This document shows, one piece after another, positions 1-7,265 of a DNA stretch of 8,242 bases (positions are counted from its first letter, which is position 1; every line of letters begins with the position of its first letter). This stretch comes from Deltaproteobacteria bacterium (GTDB taxonomy: Bacteria > Desulfobacterota > GWC2-55-46 > DRQE01). Both the position numbers and the translations under genes were made by a program. The notes beneath the pieces were generated by a model. It was not told the origin of the DNA. It made no database searches and saw nothing but the letters and a program-made list of their open reading frames with translations. The DNA is taken from the NCBI GenBank assembly GCA_016219165.1, contig JACRCB010000055.1, forward strand, positions 1 through 8,242, read 5' to 3'.

Positions 1-94
1 CAAACTCTCTTCAAAAACTTCTAAACTTCCCCCTGCCGCACCCCCGAATGGGGGTGCGGCAGGGGGAAGTTTAGAAGGTTTTGAAGAGAGATTG
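1..94. repeat. Near-perfect 45-bp inverted repeat (long hairpin)
   Basis: Bases 1-45 are the reverse complement of 50-94 except at two positions (4/91 and 17/78 by my alignment), with a 4-nt loop GAAT at 46-49. The inner part is GC-rich (CCCCCTGCCGCACCCCC and its complement) and the outer part is AT-rich (TTCTAAACTT, CTCTCTTC). It lies directly upstream of the first gene and may extend left of the window. It could be a dispersed palindromic or MITE-like element, or a large bidirectional terminator. No transposase or target-site duplication is visible, so the class is left open. Confidence 0.85.
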
Positions 95-99
95 AGAGT

Positions 100-117
100 A
101 ACTTTTTTCAAAAAGTT
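100..117. other. Small AT-rich inverted repeat after the long hairpin
   Basis: AACTTTTT (100-107) is complementary to AAAAAGTT (110-117) with a 2-nt loop. It lies 5 nt beyond the long palindrome and upstream of the glycosyltransferase start. A ten-base palindrome, AAAGTACTTT, follows at about 124-133. The reading frame extending left from the glycosyltransferase runs through these repeats, which argues that codons before position 164 are not protein-coding. It may contribute to termination of an upstream transcript. Confidence 0.4.
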
Positions 118-163
118 TATATCAAAGTACTTTTTCAGTGGTTCCTTAAGTTTCTTTACGGAT

Positions 164-1858
164 ATGAAAATGTCAGGAAATCATACGTTCCAGCGGAATG
201 GCCAGTGGAAGGATTATCTGTTGATAGTCCTTCTTACGGCGGCAATCTATCTTCCGTTTCTGGGGCTTTCGAGATGGGACGACAACGAGCCGTTAAGGGT
301 GGCGATAGCAAAGGAGATGCTCTCTACGGGAGACTGGCTCGTCCCCTTTCTCCACGGAAGACCTTATCTTGTAAAGCCGCCCATGATGAACTGGCTTATA
401 GCGGGAAGCGGCTATCTCCTCGGGGGCATCGATGAATGGACCGGCCGGCTGCCGTCGGTCATTGCCGTCTTTTTGCTGGGCATCTCGATGTATCTCTTTA
501 CCGGAAAGTGGCTCTCGAGGGAGGGCCGGCTTTTTTCCGCAATCGCAACCGTGAGCATGTTCGGGCTTATGGAAAAAGGCAGGACCGCGGAGATAGACGC
601 CCTCTTTGTCTTTCTCGTAACGCTTACGCTCCTTGTATGGATAAACGGATATGAGAGGCGCTTAAACCCTGTCCTCTTATGGTGCGCTTCCCTCGCGCTC
701 GCAGGCATCGGGACCCTGACAAAGGGCCCTCAGGCCATAGCCTATCTCTATTCAACGGTCTTTGTCTACCTTCTGGCGAGGAAGAGGCTCTCCTTTTTCT
801 TTTCGGCGGCGCATCTGGCTGGTATCGCCTTTTTTACGCTTATCCTCGCCCTCTATCTGTCACACGTCTCGAAGGCGGTAGCTTTGAGCGAATATGCGCG
901 GATAGTGATGGAACAGATAACGCAGAGGGCCGAAGGCAAACACAGTTTTATCCCGTCGTTCATTTTCCATTTTATCTCATACCCGTTCACAATCACGGCG
1001 ACCTTCCTGCCGTGGGTATTGTTCGCGGTCCCGGCAATCGCTTTTAAAAAAACCAGGGGCAGGGTGAAAGGGGTCATGGGGAGGGAGGTCGTTATCTACT
1101 CGCTCATTGCGATTGCGGTCAATTTCCCCGTATACTGGCTCCTCCCCGGCGCAAAGGCAAGGTACTTCCTCCCGGCAGGGCCTTTTGCAGCCATAATAAC
1201 GGCCGCGCTCTTCGAATTCTATCTCGAAGAGGCGCGGGAAGAGCCGGGAATCAATGCCTTCTTTAAAAGGTTTATGAAGGTAACCGCGTCCCTGGCGCTC
1301 TTATGCGCCGTCTTAACCCCGGTTGCCGTTGCATACATGGACTTAAGTTTTTCCCTTTCCTTGACGGCGGTCACGGTATCTACGGCATTGGTATCCATCT
1401 TTATTCTCTATAAGGTCAACTCCGCCGGGTTGAAATCTATACCCCTGTCCATGGCGCTTACGGTTGGGCTTACATTCCTCATATACTCGAATATCAAGAC
1501 GCAGCTCGACACGCGCAAGGATAATAACCCCAGAAATATCGCCCGTGAGATAAACCTTCTTCTGCCGGAGAACGTCGGCACGCTCTACAGCATGGGTTAC
1601 AGGAATATCCTGGAGGTGATGTGTTATATGGACAAAAAGGTTGTACAGGTCGATACCTTTAGAGAACTAAAAAATTTGGCCGGCAAAGACAGGGTGTATT
1701 TCATATTCACCGACAGGTTCCTGAAGGTGGGGGACAAAAGCGACAAAAGGTTTTTTGAGGAAGAGCTTGAATGGGAAAAGGCCTATTCGAAGTATTTAGA
1801 CGGAGAAAAGGGCAAGGTGGTTGTGGGATATATAGAAGGGAATAAGCCCTTGCCTTAA
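164..1858 (+). CDS. ArnT/PMT-family (GT83-type) membrane glycosyltransferase
   Basis: Probable inner-membrane GT-C glycosyltransferase that moves a sugar from a polyprenyl-phosphate donor to a lipid or protein acceptor on the periplasmic side. From ATG 164 it has 564 aa, close to the usual ArnT length. About 12-13 hydrophobic helices span residues 17-444, followed by a soluble C-terminal domain (445-564), as in ArnT. Family marks are the first-loop motif WDDNEP...AIAKEM (38-51), GDWLVP then YLVKPP (K71), RTAEIDALF (D145), TKGP (186-189) and PGAKARYFLP near 328-337. Two acidic positions I expect in ArnT seem replaced (N41 and V70), so 4-amino-arabinose transfer to lipid A is not assured. The frame stays open to TTG 92, but that stretch is repeat-derived and low-complexity; ATG 164 or ATG 170 is preferred although neither has a strong Shine-Dalgarno. 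Neighbours do not identify the substrate. Confidence 0.85.
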   Translation: MKMSGNHTFQRNGQWKDYLLIVLLTAAIYLPFLGLSRWDDNEPLRVAIAKEMLSTGDWLVPFLHGRPYLVKPPMMNWLIAGSGYLLGGIDEWTGRLPSVIAVFLLGISMYLFTGKWLSREGRLFSAIATVSMFGLMEKGRTAEIDALFVFLVTLTLLVWINGYERRLNPVLLWCASLALAGIGTLTKGPQAIAYLYSTVFVYLLARKRLSFFFSAAHLAGIAFFTLILALYLSHVSKAVALSEYARIVMEQITQRAEGKHSFIPSFIFHFISYPFTITATFLPWVLFAVPAIAFKKTRGRVKGVMGREVVIYSLIAIAVNFPVYWLLPGAKARYFLPAGPFAAIITAALFEFYLEEAREEPGINAFFKRFMKVTASLALLCAVLTPVAVAYMDLSFSLSLTAVTVSTALVSIFILYKVNSAGLKSIPLSMALTVGLTFLIYSNIKTQLDTRKDNNPRNIAREINLLLPENVGTLYSMGYRNILEVMCYMDKKVVQVDTFRELKNLAGKDRVYFIFTDRFLKVGDKSDKRFFEEELEWEKAYSKYLDGEKGKVVVGYIEGNKPLP

Positions 1859-1918
1859 AAGGGAAATTTTGTTAATTTCTGGTAGCCGCAATAACGCGGG
1901 GCGAAATAAAGGAAAGGT

Positions 1919-3061
1919 ATGCAAGCCGATATTGTCCCTTTAATCGTGGGACTTTTGATTCTGCTCTCAAGCCTCGTCTCTTTAAAGATAGGGATATCCG
2001 TCGCTATAATAGAAATACTTCTGGGGGTTATAGCCGGCAATCTGGGGCTTGCGCCCGAGGAGTGGATGGTGTTTTTGGCCGGTTTCGGGGGGATTATCTT
2101 AACCTTCCTTGCCGGGGCCGAGATAGATGTGGGGTTATTAAGAAAGAAGTTTAAAGAGAGCCTTCTCATAGGAATATTCTCCTTCCTGACGCCGTTTGCG
2201 GGGGCTTCTCTTTACGCCTATTATGTCGCGGGGTGGGGTCTTCCGGCGTCTTTAATAGCAGGAATCGCTCTTTCGGAAACATCCATAGCCGTTGTTTATT
2301 CGGTACTTCTTGAGACCAACCTCTTAAAGACGACTGTCGGCAATATGCTGATGGCCGCCACATTTATAACAAACATGGGCACCGCGGTCATGTTAAGCGT
2401 TTTATTCGCAAAACCGACCCTGTATACGGCCGTATTTATCGCGGTTTCCATAGCGGTGATATTCCTGGCGACCAAATTCTCCCATTATGTCTTCGACAAC
2501 GCCGGACTCAAGAATAAGGTTATTGAGCCTGAGATAAAATACATATTTTTCCTTTTACTCGTCTTTATATATTTTGCAAACCTGGGGGCGGGACACGCGA
2601 TACTGCCGACGTTCGTGCTCGGACTCCTGATGTCAAAACATTTTACCGAAACATCGGGAACAAGGATGGTAAAAAACAGACTTAGAACCGTTGCGTTCGC
2701 GCTTATCACCCCGGTATTCTTCATTGTTGTGGGCATGAAGGTTTCACTGCCGTTGATATGGTCGTCCATATGGCTTTTTGCCGCCTTTTTCGTAACCAAA
2801 CAGTCGGCCAAACTCATAGGCGTTTATTTTCTCGCGAAAAAGTATATACCCGACGGCCATGTATATACCACATTACTGCTCAGCACGGGACTGACATTCG
2901 GGCTGATAGCGCTTATTTTCGGACTGCGTTCGGGGTTTATAAACGAGGTGCAGTATTCAATACTTACCGGGGTGCTCATCGCAAGCGCCGTAATACCGAC
3001 TTTTATAGCCCAGAAATGGTTCGTGCCGGTCCACTCGGAAGACATTGTGGAGGAGGATTGA
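1919..3061 (+). CDS. Kef/CPA2-type cation:proton antiporter, transporter domain only
   Basis: A 380-aa polytopic protein with about 13 hydrophobic segments covering the whole length, matching the Na+/H+ exchanger fold (PF00999 type). Recognisable pieces are LLGVIAGNLGL (34-44), FLAGAEIDVGLL (63-74), GIALSETSIAVV (115-126), the helix containing FITNMGT (149-155), FFIVVGMKVSLP (267-278), K298 in SAKLIG, and GLTFGLIALIFGL (324-336). Such proteins exchange Na+ or K+ for H+ across the inner membrane. There is no C-terminal TrkA-N/RCK nucleotide-binding domain, so it is not a full Kef channel. In the helix where the family normally has an Asp pair or Asn-Asp, this protein reads Thr151-Asn152. The start is ATG 1919 with AAAGGA five bases upstream. 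It is probably co-transcribed with the alanine dehydrogenase that begins one base after its stop. The transported ion cannot be read from the sequence. Confidence 0.88.
   Translation: MQADIVPLIVGLLILLSSLVSLKIGISVAIIEILLGVIAGNLGLAPEEWMVFLAGFGGIILTFLAGAEIDVGLLRKKFKESLLIGIFSFLTPFAGASLYAYYVAGWGLPASLIAGIALSETSIAVVYSVLLETNLLKTTVGNMLMAATFITNMGTAVMLSVLFAKPTLYTAVFIAVSIAVIFLATKFSHYVFDNAGLKNKVIEPEIKYIFFLLLVFIYFANLGAGHAILPTFVLGLLMSKHFTETSGTRMVKNRLRTVAFALITPVFFIVVGMKVSLPLIWSSIWLFAAFFVTKQSAKLIGVYFLAKKYIPDGHVYTTLLLSTGLTFGLIALIFGLRSGFINEVQYSILTGVLIASAVIPTFIAQKWFVPVHSEDIVEED
3051..3056 (+). promoter_or_regulatory. Consensus ribosome binding site for ald
   Basis: AGGAGG lies inside the last codons of the antiporter and is separated by six bases from ATG 3063. 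It fixes the alanine dehydrogenase start there rather than at the upstream in-frame GTG 3045. It also means ribosomes finishing the antiporter cover the ald initiation site. Confidence 0.85.
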
Positions 3062-3062
3062 T

Positions 3063-4166
3063 ATGATTGTCGGCGTTCCAAAGGAGATAAAGGACAACGA
3101 ATACAGGGTGGCGCTCGTGCCTTCCGGGGTGAGACAGTTGAAGGGCGCGGGGCACACAATCCTTGTGGAGGCCGGCGCCGGAGAAGGCAGCGGCATAGGG
3201 GATAAAGAATACGAAAAGGAAGGGGCCGGAATAGTAAAATCCGCGAAAGAGGCCTTTTCCTCATCGGATATCGTCATAAAGGTAAAAGAACCCCAGCCCT
3301 CGGAATATCAATATCTAAGGGAGGGCCTAATCCTTTTCACCTTCCTCCACCTCGCGACAAAAAAAGACCTCGCCGTAACGCTCATCAACAAGAAAACGAC
3401 CGCAATAGCCTATGAAACCGTTGAGACAGACTCGGGAGACCTCCCTGTATTGAAGCCGATGAGCGAGGTCGCCGGGCGGCTGAGTGTAGAGATAGGGGCG
3501 CATTTTCTCCTTAAACCCTGCGGCGGAAGAGGGGTTTTGCTCTCCGGGGTGCCGGGGGTCGAGGGAGGCAATGTTGTAATACTCGGCGCGGGCACAGTAG
3601 GGCTCAATGCGGTAAGGATTTCCATGGGGCTCGGCGCAGAGACAACCGCAATCGACATATCCACGGAAAGGTTCAGGCGCTTGGACGACATCTACAGGGG
3701 TAGAGTAAAGACCCTCATATCCAATTCCTACAATATAGAAAAGGCGGTTCTGGGCTGCGACCTGCTCATAGGCGCTGCCCACAGGCCCGGAGGAAAAACC
3801 CCGTGCCTCGTAGGGAAATCCCTCGTAAAAAGGATGAAAAAAGGCTCCGTGATAGTGGACGTTGCGGTTGACCAGGGCGGGTGCGTTGAGACAATCCGCC
3901 CGACAACCCATTCAAACCCCACCTACGAGGCGGATGGGGTAATCCATTATGGGGTCTCGAATATCCCCGGGGCCGTGCCGAGGACATCCACCTTCGCCCT
4001 CACAAACGCCACACTGCCTTACCTTCTAATACTCGCAAAAGAAGGGCTTGAAAGGGCCATTGAAATAGACCCGGCCCTCTCAAACGGCGTAAACATCCAC
4101 AGAGGAAAAGTCTGCCACAGGGCCGTGGCCGAGGCCCTCGGGATGGAACACACGCCTCTTGCATGA
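3063..4166 (+). CDS. ald: Alanine dehydrogenase (NAD-dependent)
   Basis: Cytoplasmic enzyme that reversibly converts L-alanine, NAD+ and water to pyruvate, ammonium and NADH. It links alanine use or synthesis to nitrogen and redox balance. The 367-aa length is standard. The N-terminal AlaDh/PNT domain begins VGVPKEIKDNEYRVALVP. The Rossmann domain has GAGTVG at 175-180 and D198 at the end of the next strand, the usual NAD ribose contact. The known active-site set is present at its canonical numbering: R15, K75, H96 (in FTFLHLA) and D270 (in DVAVDQGG). The full C-terminal return to the catalytic domain is present (HYGVSNIPGAVPRTST, 295-310). The gene begins one base after the antiporter TGA with a consensus Shine-Dalgarno, so the two are probably one operon and translationally coupled. 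It is followed by a terminator-like hairpin. Pyridine nucleotide transhydrogenase alpha is an unlikely alternative because the alanine-site residues and Ald length are intact. Confidence 0.96.
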   Translation: MIVGVPKEIKDNEYRVALVPSGVRQLKGAGHTILVEAGAGEGSGIGDKEYEKEGAGIVKSAKEAFSSSDIVIKVKEPQPSEYQYLREGLILFTFLHLATKKDLAVTLINKKTTAIAYETVETDSGDLPVLKPMSEVAGRLSVEIGAHFLLKPCGGRGVLLSGVPGVEGGNVVILGAGTVGLNAVRISMGLGAETTAIDISTERFRRLDDIYRGRVKTLISNSYNIEKAVLGCDLLIGAAHRPGGKTPCLVGKSLVKRMKKGSVIVDVAVDQGGCVETIRPTTHSNPTYEADGVIHYGVSNIPGAVPRTSTFALTNATLPYLLILAKEGLERAIEIDPALSNGVNIHRGKVCHRAVAEALGMEHTPLA

Positions 4167-4167
4167 A

Positions 4168-4216
4168 CTCCGCCGTTTATGCCTGCCCCGTACTTTATAC
4201 GGGGGCGGAGAATTTT
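4168..4216 (+). terminator. Probable intrinsic terminator after ald
   Basis: Starting 2 nt after the ald stop, CTCCGC (4168-4173) pairs with GCGGAG (4205-4210), enclosing an inner stem CCCCGTA (4186-4192) with TACGGGG (4198-4204) and loop CTTTA. The structure is followed directly by AATTTT (4211-4216). The outer stem has an unpaired 12-nt left arm, and the T-run is short, so efficiency is uncertain. Confidence 0.55.
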
Positions 4217-4423
4217 AAAACCTTAATGGAAAGATACCCGCGTTAAGGCCCCGTCGTAAACCACATTAAAACCTTTTAACCCCATGAAAAATCCTGCTTT
4301 TCCCTTGACTCTGCCGGCCAAATAAGATAATTTTACTTTTTAAATATTTCAGGGTTTTAAGGTTTTTTCAAAAGGGTTTTTGTCAAGAGGGACACACCTT
4401 TTAGAGTCTAAAGTAGAGGTATC
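4217..4423 (+). other. AT-rich intergenic leader of lysS
   Basis: No gene is seen in this spacer. It is clearly richer in A and T than the flanking genes. TTAAAACCTT occurs as a direct repeat at 4215-4224 and 4266-4275, and inverted relatives (TTAAGGTTTT at 4357-4366) occur further on. CCTTAA (4221-4226) and TTAAGG (4243-4248) can form a short hairpin. The right end holds AGAGGT (4415-4420), a Shine-Dalgarno for the GTG start of lysS. No T-box, riboswitch or tRNA fold was recognised. Confidence 0.5.
4305..4331 (+). promoter_or_regulatory. Candidate sigma-70 promoter for lysS-lolCD
   Basis: TTGACT (4305-4310, five of six to the -35 consensus) is followed after 15 bp by GATAAT (4326-4331, five of six to the -10 consensus). 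The spacing is shorter than the usual 17 bp, which lowers confidence. It sits in the only large spacer before lysS and downstream of the probable ald terminator, where a promoter is expected. Confidence 0.4.
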
Positions 4424-5920
4424 GTGGAGTTAAGAGAAAAGAGTCAGGAATATAAACAACGGCTGGAGAGGCTTAAGTTTCTTAAAAAAAGCGGCATAGA
4501 CCCTTATCCCAACGATTTTAAGCCATCGGCAACCTGCGGCTATTGCGTCGAAAGATACATTAACCTTTCTCCCGAGGAGATTTCGAAGGCGGGAAAGGTC
4601 TCCCTCGCGGGAAGACTCATGGCGAGAAGGGACTTCGGCAAGGCATCCTTCGGCCATATACAGGACGGTACCGCAAGGATGCAGGCGTATTTCAAAAAAG
4701 ACATCCTCGGGGAAGAAGGCTGGGGGCTTTTTCAGGCGTGCGATATCGGGGACATAATAGGCATAGAGGGGAATCTCTTCAGGACAAGAACGGGCGAACT
4801 TACGGTCGAGGTCAAGAGGATCCGCCTCCTTTCAAAGGGTTTGAACCCCCTGCCCGAGAAATGGCACGGACTGAAAGACATTGAGGCAAGGTACAGGCAG
4901 CGATACCTCGATTTGATGGTAAACCCGGACGTTCGGGACGTATTTCTTAAAAGGACCGGGGTAATCCGCCTCATAAGAGAATTTTTAAGTTCGAGGGGTT
5001 TTATCGAGGTTGAAACCCCGATGATGCACCACGTAGCCGGGGGCGCCGCGGCAAAACCCTTCATAACCCACCATAACGCCATGGGGATGGACCTCTTTTT
5101 GAGAATAGCCCCGGAACTTTACCTTAAAAGGCTGGTTATAGGCGGCATGGACAGGGTATTCGAGATAAACAAGAACTTCAGGAACGAAGGCATCTCCAGT
5201 CAGCACAACCCGGAATTCACGATGCTCGAATTCTATCAGGCGTATGCCACGTACGAAGACCTTATGGCCCTTACCGAAGAGATGTTTTGTTCCGCGGTTG
5301 AAAAGACACACTCCACCCTCATGATAAAATACCAGGGTGAAACACTCGACTTCACCCCCCCGTGGCAAAGGATTACGGTAAGGGAGGCAATCTTAAAATA
5401 CTGCGACTGCGGCGAGGGCGTCTTTGAAGACAGGGACAAGGCATACGGATTCCTTAAAAAACTCAATCCCAATCTCCCCCAGAACTTAAGCCACGGGAAA
5501 CTTTTAGTTGAGATATTTGAACATTGCGCCGAAGGCAAACTCATACAGCCGACCTTTGTAACTCATTATCCCGTGGAGGTATCCCCCCTTGCGAGGAGGA
5601 GCCTGAAAGACCCGTCCCTTGTCGACAGGTTCGAACTCCTTATCATGGGCAAAGAGATTGCCAACGCATTCAGCGAACTCAACGACCCCGAAGACCAGCT
5701 TGAGAGGTTCGTCGAACAGGCGAAGGAACGCGAGATGGGGGACGAAGAGGCCCACCCCATGGATGAGGATTTCATAAGGGCGCTTGAGTACGGGATGCCC
5801 CCGACAGCGGGCGAAGGCATAGGGATAGACAGGCTTGTCATGCTCCTGACCGATTCCCCCTCGATACGCGATGTGATACTTTTTCCGCTCTTGAGGGAGG
5901 GCTTAGGGGAAGGGAAGTAG
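4424..5920 (+). CDS. lysS: Lysyl-tRNA synthetase, class II
   Basis: Charges tRNA-Lys with lysine in the cytoplasm using ATP. The protein is 498 aa, the normal bacterial class II LysRS length, and looks complete. The N-terminal OB-fold anticodon-binding domain covers roughly residues 57-137 (VSLAGRLMARRDFGKASFGH onward). The catalytic domain follows, with motif 1 in the RGFIEVETPMM region (191-201), motif 2 FRNEG...HNPEFTMLEFYQAY (252-274) and motif 3 GEGIGIDRLVMLLT (463-476). The C-terminus ends with the usual IRDVILFPLLR. The start is GTG 4424 with GAGG four bases upstream; no better in-frame start is visible. A short N-terminal basic helix (residues 1-22) is typical. It is the first gene of a likely lysS-lolC/E-lolD unit. 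Class I LysRS and EpmA are excluded by motif content and by the intact N-terminal domain. Confidence 0.97.
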   Translation: MELREKSQEYKQRLERLKFLKKSGIDPYPNDFKPSATCGYCVERYINLSPEEISKAGKVSLAGRLMARRDFGKASFGHIQDGTARMQAYFKKDILGEEGWGLFQACDIGDIIGIEGNLFRTRTGELTVEVKRIRLLSKGLNPLPEKWHGLKDIEARYRQRYLDLMVNPDVRDVFLKRTGVIRLIREFLSSRGFIEVETPMMHHVAGGAAAKPFITHHNAMGMDLFLRIAPELYLKRLVIGGMDRVFEINKNFRNEGISSQHNPEFTMLEFYQAYATYEDLMALTEEMFCSAVEKTHSTLMIKYQGETLDFTPPWQRITVREAILKYCDCGEGVFEDRDKAYGFLKKLNPNLPQNLSHGKLLVEIFEHCAEGKLIQPTFVTHYPVEVSPLARRSLKDPSLVDRFELLIMGKEIANAFSELNDPEDQLERFVEQAKEREMGDEEAHPMDEDFIRALEYGMPPTAGEGIGIDRLVMLLTDSPSIRDVILFPLLREGLGEGK

Positions 5921-5926
5921 ATTGCA

Positions 5927-5967
5927 AGGGGTCTCGGCTTTTGTCGCCGATTGGGGAACGGGCCCCT
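5927..5967 (+). other. Short structured spacer before lolC/E
   Basis: AGGGG (5927-5931) can pair with CCCCT (5963-5967), enclosing TCGGC (5934-5938) paired with GCCGA (5946-5950). The stem ends 13 nt before the lolC/E ATG. No Shine-Dalgarno is visible between it and the start (the sequence there is CCATATAAATTAA). It could modulate translation, but the stems are only 5 bp each. Confidence 0.3.
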
Positions 5968-5980
5968 CCATATAAATTAA

Positions 5981-7249
5981 ATGTCCTACGAATGGTTCAT
6001 CGGATTAAGATACCTGAGGGCAAAACGGAAGACGACCTTCGTCTCGGTCATCACGTTTATCTCGATTCTCGGCATAACCGTCGGGGTTACCGCGCTCATA
6101 ATAGTGCTTTCGGTCATGACCGGCTTTGAGGATGACCTCAAAGGCAAGATTCTGGGGATAAACGCCCACCTCGTAGTGATGGAATTCGGCGGACAGACGC
6201 GCGATTACAAGGACCTTGCCTCAAAGATAAAGGATGTGCCGGAGGTGGCGGGCGTAACCCCCTTCATATACAGGCAGGCCATGCTTTCGAGCGCAAGCGG
6301 GGTGGTGGGGGTCGTTATCAGGGGGGTAGACCTCGCCACCTTCCAAAGCGTAACGATACTCCCGGAACGCATCAAGGAAGGCGCCCTCGAGGGTTTAAGG
6401 CCCACATTCATGGAGGCCTCCGGTAAAGGGGAGATTCCGGGCATTGTCATAGGGACGGAACTTTCGAAGGCCCTCGGCGCAGGTTTAAACGGCGAGGTAA
6501 ACGTCATTTCCCCCCTCGGCAGCCCTTCCGCCGTGGGGATGATGCCGAGGGTTGCGCGCTTCAGGGTTGCGGGGATATTCGAACTCGGCATGTATGAATA
6601 CGATTCATCCCTTGCCTTCATGTCGCTCGAAAACGCCCAGAGTTTTTTCAGACTCGGAGAGAGCGTAACCGGCATAGAGGCGAATGTAAAGGATATATAC
6701 GGGGCCGAGGGCGTAAAGAAAGAACTCCTTTCAACGCTTGCGAGGCCCTACTGGATAAGGACATGGATGGATATGAACAGAAACCTTTTCTCCGCGCTTA
6801 AACTCGAGAAGGTTGCGATGTTCATAATACTTACCCTCATTATAGTGGTGGCCGCGCTTAATATAATAAGCACCCTTATCATGGCCGTGATGGAAAAGGG
6901 TAAGGAGATCGCCATATTAAAGGGCATCGGCGCAACGTCGGGAAGCATCATGAAGATATTCATGATAGAGGGGTCGATAATAGGGCTGGTCGGCACCACC
7001 CTCGGCACGTTGATAGGGGTTGTATGCGCATTGAACCTCGAAAGCGTGGTGGGGTTCATAGAAAAGGTCTTTAACTTCAAGGTCCTTCCCCCGAGCGTAT
7101 ATTATATCGACCGCCTTCCCTCGAAGGTGGAACCAATGGTCGTTATCGCCATCGTCCTGGTGTCTCTGGGGATAAGTTTTCTCGCAACCCTCTATCCCTC
7201 ATGGAAGGCATCGAGGTTCGACCCGGTCGAGGGGCTGAGATACGAATGA
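5981..7249 (+). CDS. lolC: Lipoprotein-releasing ABC transporter permease (LolC/LolE family)
   Basis: Inner-membrane subunit of the Lol complex, which with LolD extracts mature outer-membrane lipoproteins and hands them to LolA. The 422-aa length is usual. Topology is four membrane helices: TM1 at about 20-46, a large periplasmic MacB-like domain (about 50-270), then TM2 (276-304), TM3 (330-352) and TM4 (386-406) forming the FtsX domain. Family signatures include RYLRAKR near the N-terminus, GSPSAVGMMPRVARFRVAGIFELGMYEYD split across 180-208, NLFSALKLEKVAM (268-280), the EKGKEIAILKGIGA coupling helix (305-318) and the end WKASRFDPVEGLRYE. The start is ATG 5981; a stop codon (TAA 5978-5980) directly precedes it in frame. 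No Shine-Dalgarno is seen. lolD follows after 16 nt. Only one permease is present here, so it may act as a homodimer (LolF-like) or pair with a copy elsewhere; the C versus E label is therefore nominal. Confidence 0.94.
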   Translation: MSYEWFIGLRYLRAKRKTTFVSVITFISILGITVGVTALIIVLSVMTGFEDDLKGKILGINAHLVVMEFGGQTRDYKDLASKIKDVPEVAGVTPFIYRQAMLSSASGVVGVVIRGVDLATFQSVTILPERIKEGALEGLRPTFMEASGKGEIPGIVIGTELSKALGAGLNGEVNVISPLGSPSAVGMMPRVARFRVAGIFELGMYEYDSSLAFMSLENAQSFFRLGESVTGIEANVKDIYGAEGVKKELLSTLARPYWIRTWMDMNRNLFSALKLEKVAMFIILTLIIVVAALNIISTLIMAVMEKGKEIAILKGIGATSGSIMKIFMIEGSIIGLVGTTLGTLIGVVCALNLESVVGFIEKVFNFKVLPPSVYYIDRLPSKVEPMVVIAIVLVSLGISFLATLYPSWKASRFDPVEGLRYE

Positions 7250-7265
7250 TGCTTCAGGGGAATGG

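Noticed and set aside
92..123. Possible promoter TTGAGA with a TTTATA or TATATC -10 upstream of the glycosyltransferase
   Set aside because: The spacing is off (18-20 bp) and both hexamers fall in AT-rich repeat sequence, so the match is weak.
92..163. N-terminal extension of the glycosyltransferase from TTG 92
   Set aside because: The codons overlap the long inverted repeat and a second hairpin, give a Phe/Lys/Ser-rich low-complexity stretch, and add nothing to the expected ArnT N-terminus, which begins just before the first membrane helix.
3045..3062. Six-codon extension of ald from GTG 3045
   Set aside because: ATG 3063 has a consensus AGGAGG at ideal spacing and gives the family-standard N-terminus MIVGVPKEIK with R15, K75, H96 and D270 in canonical numbering.
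2824..3264. Long minus-strand reading frame across the antiporter-ald junction (also 3327-3911 and 6205-6675)
   Set aside because: These lie antisense to well-supported genes, have no recognisable domains, and are explained by codon bias producing open antisense frames.
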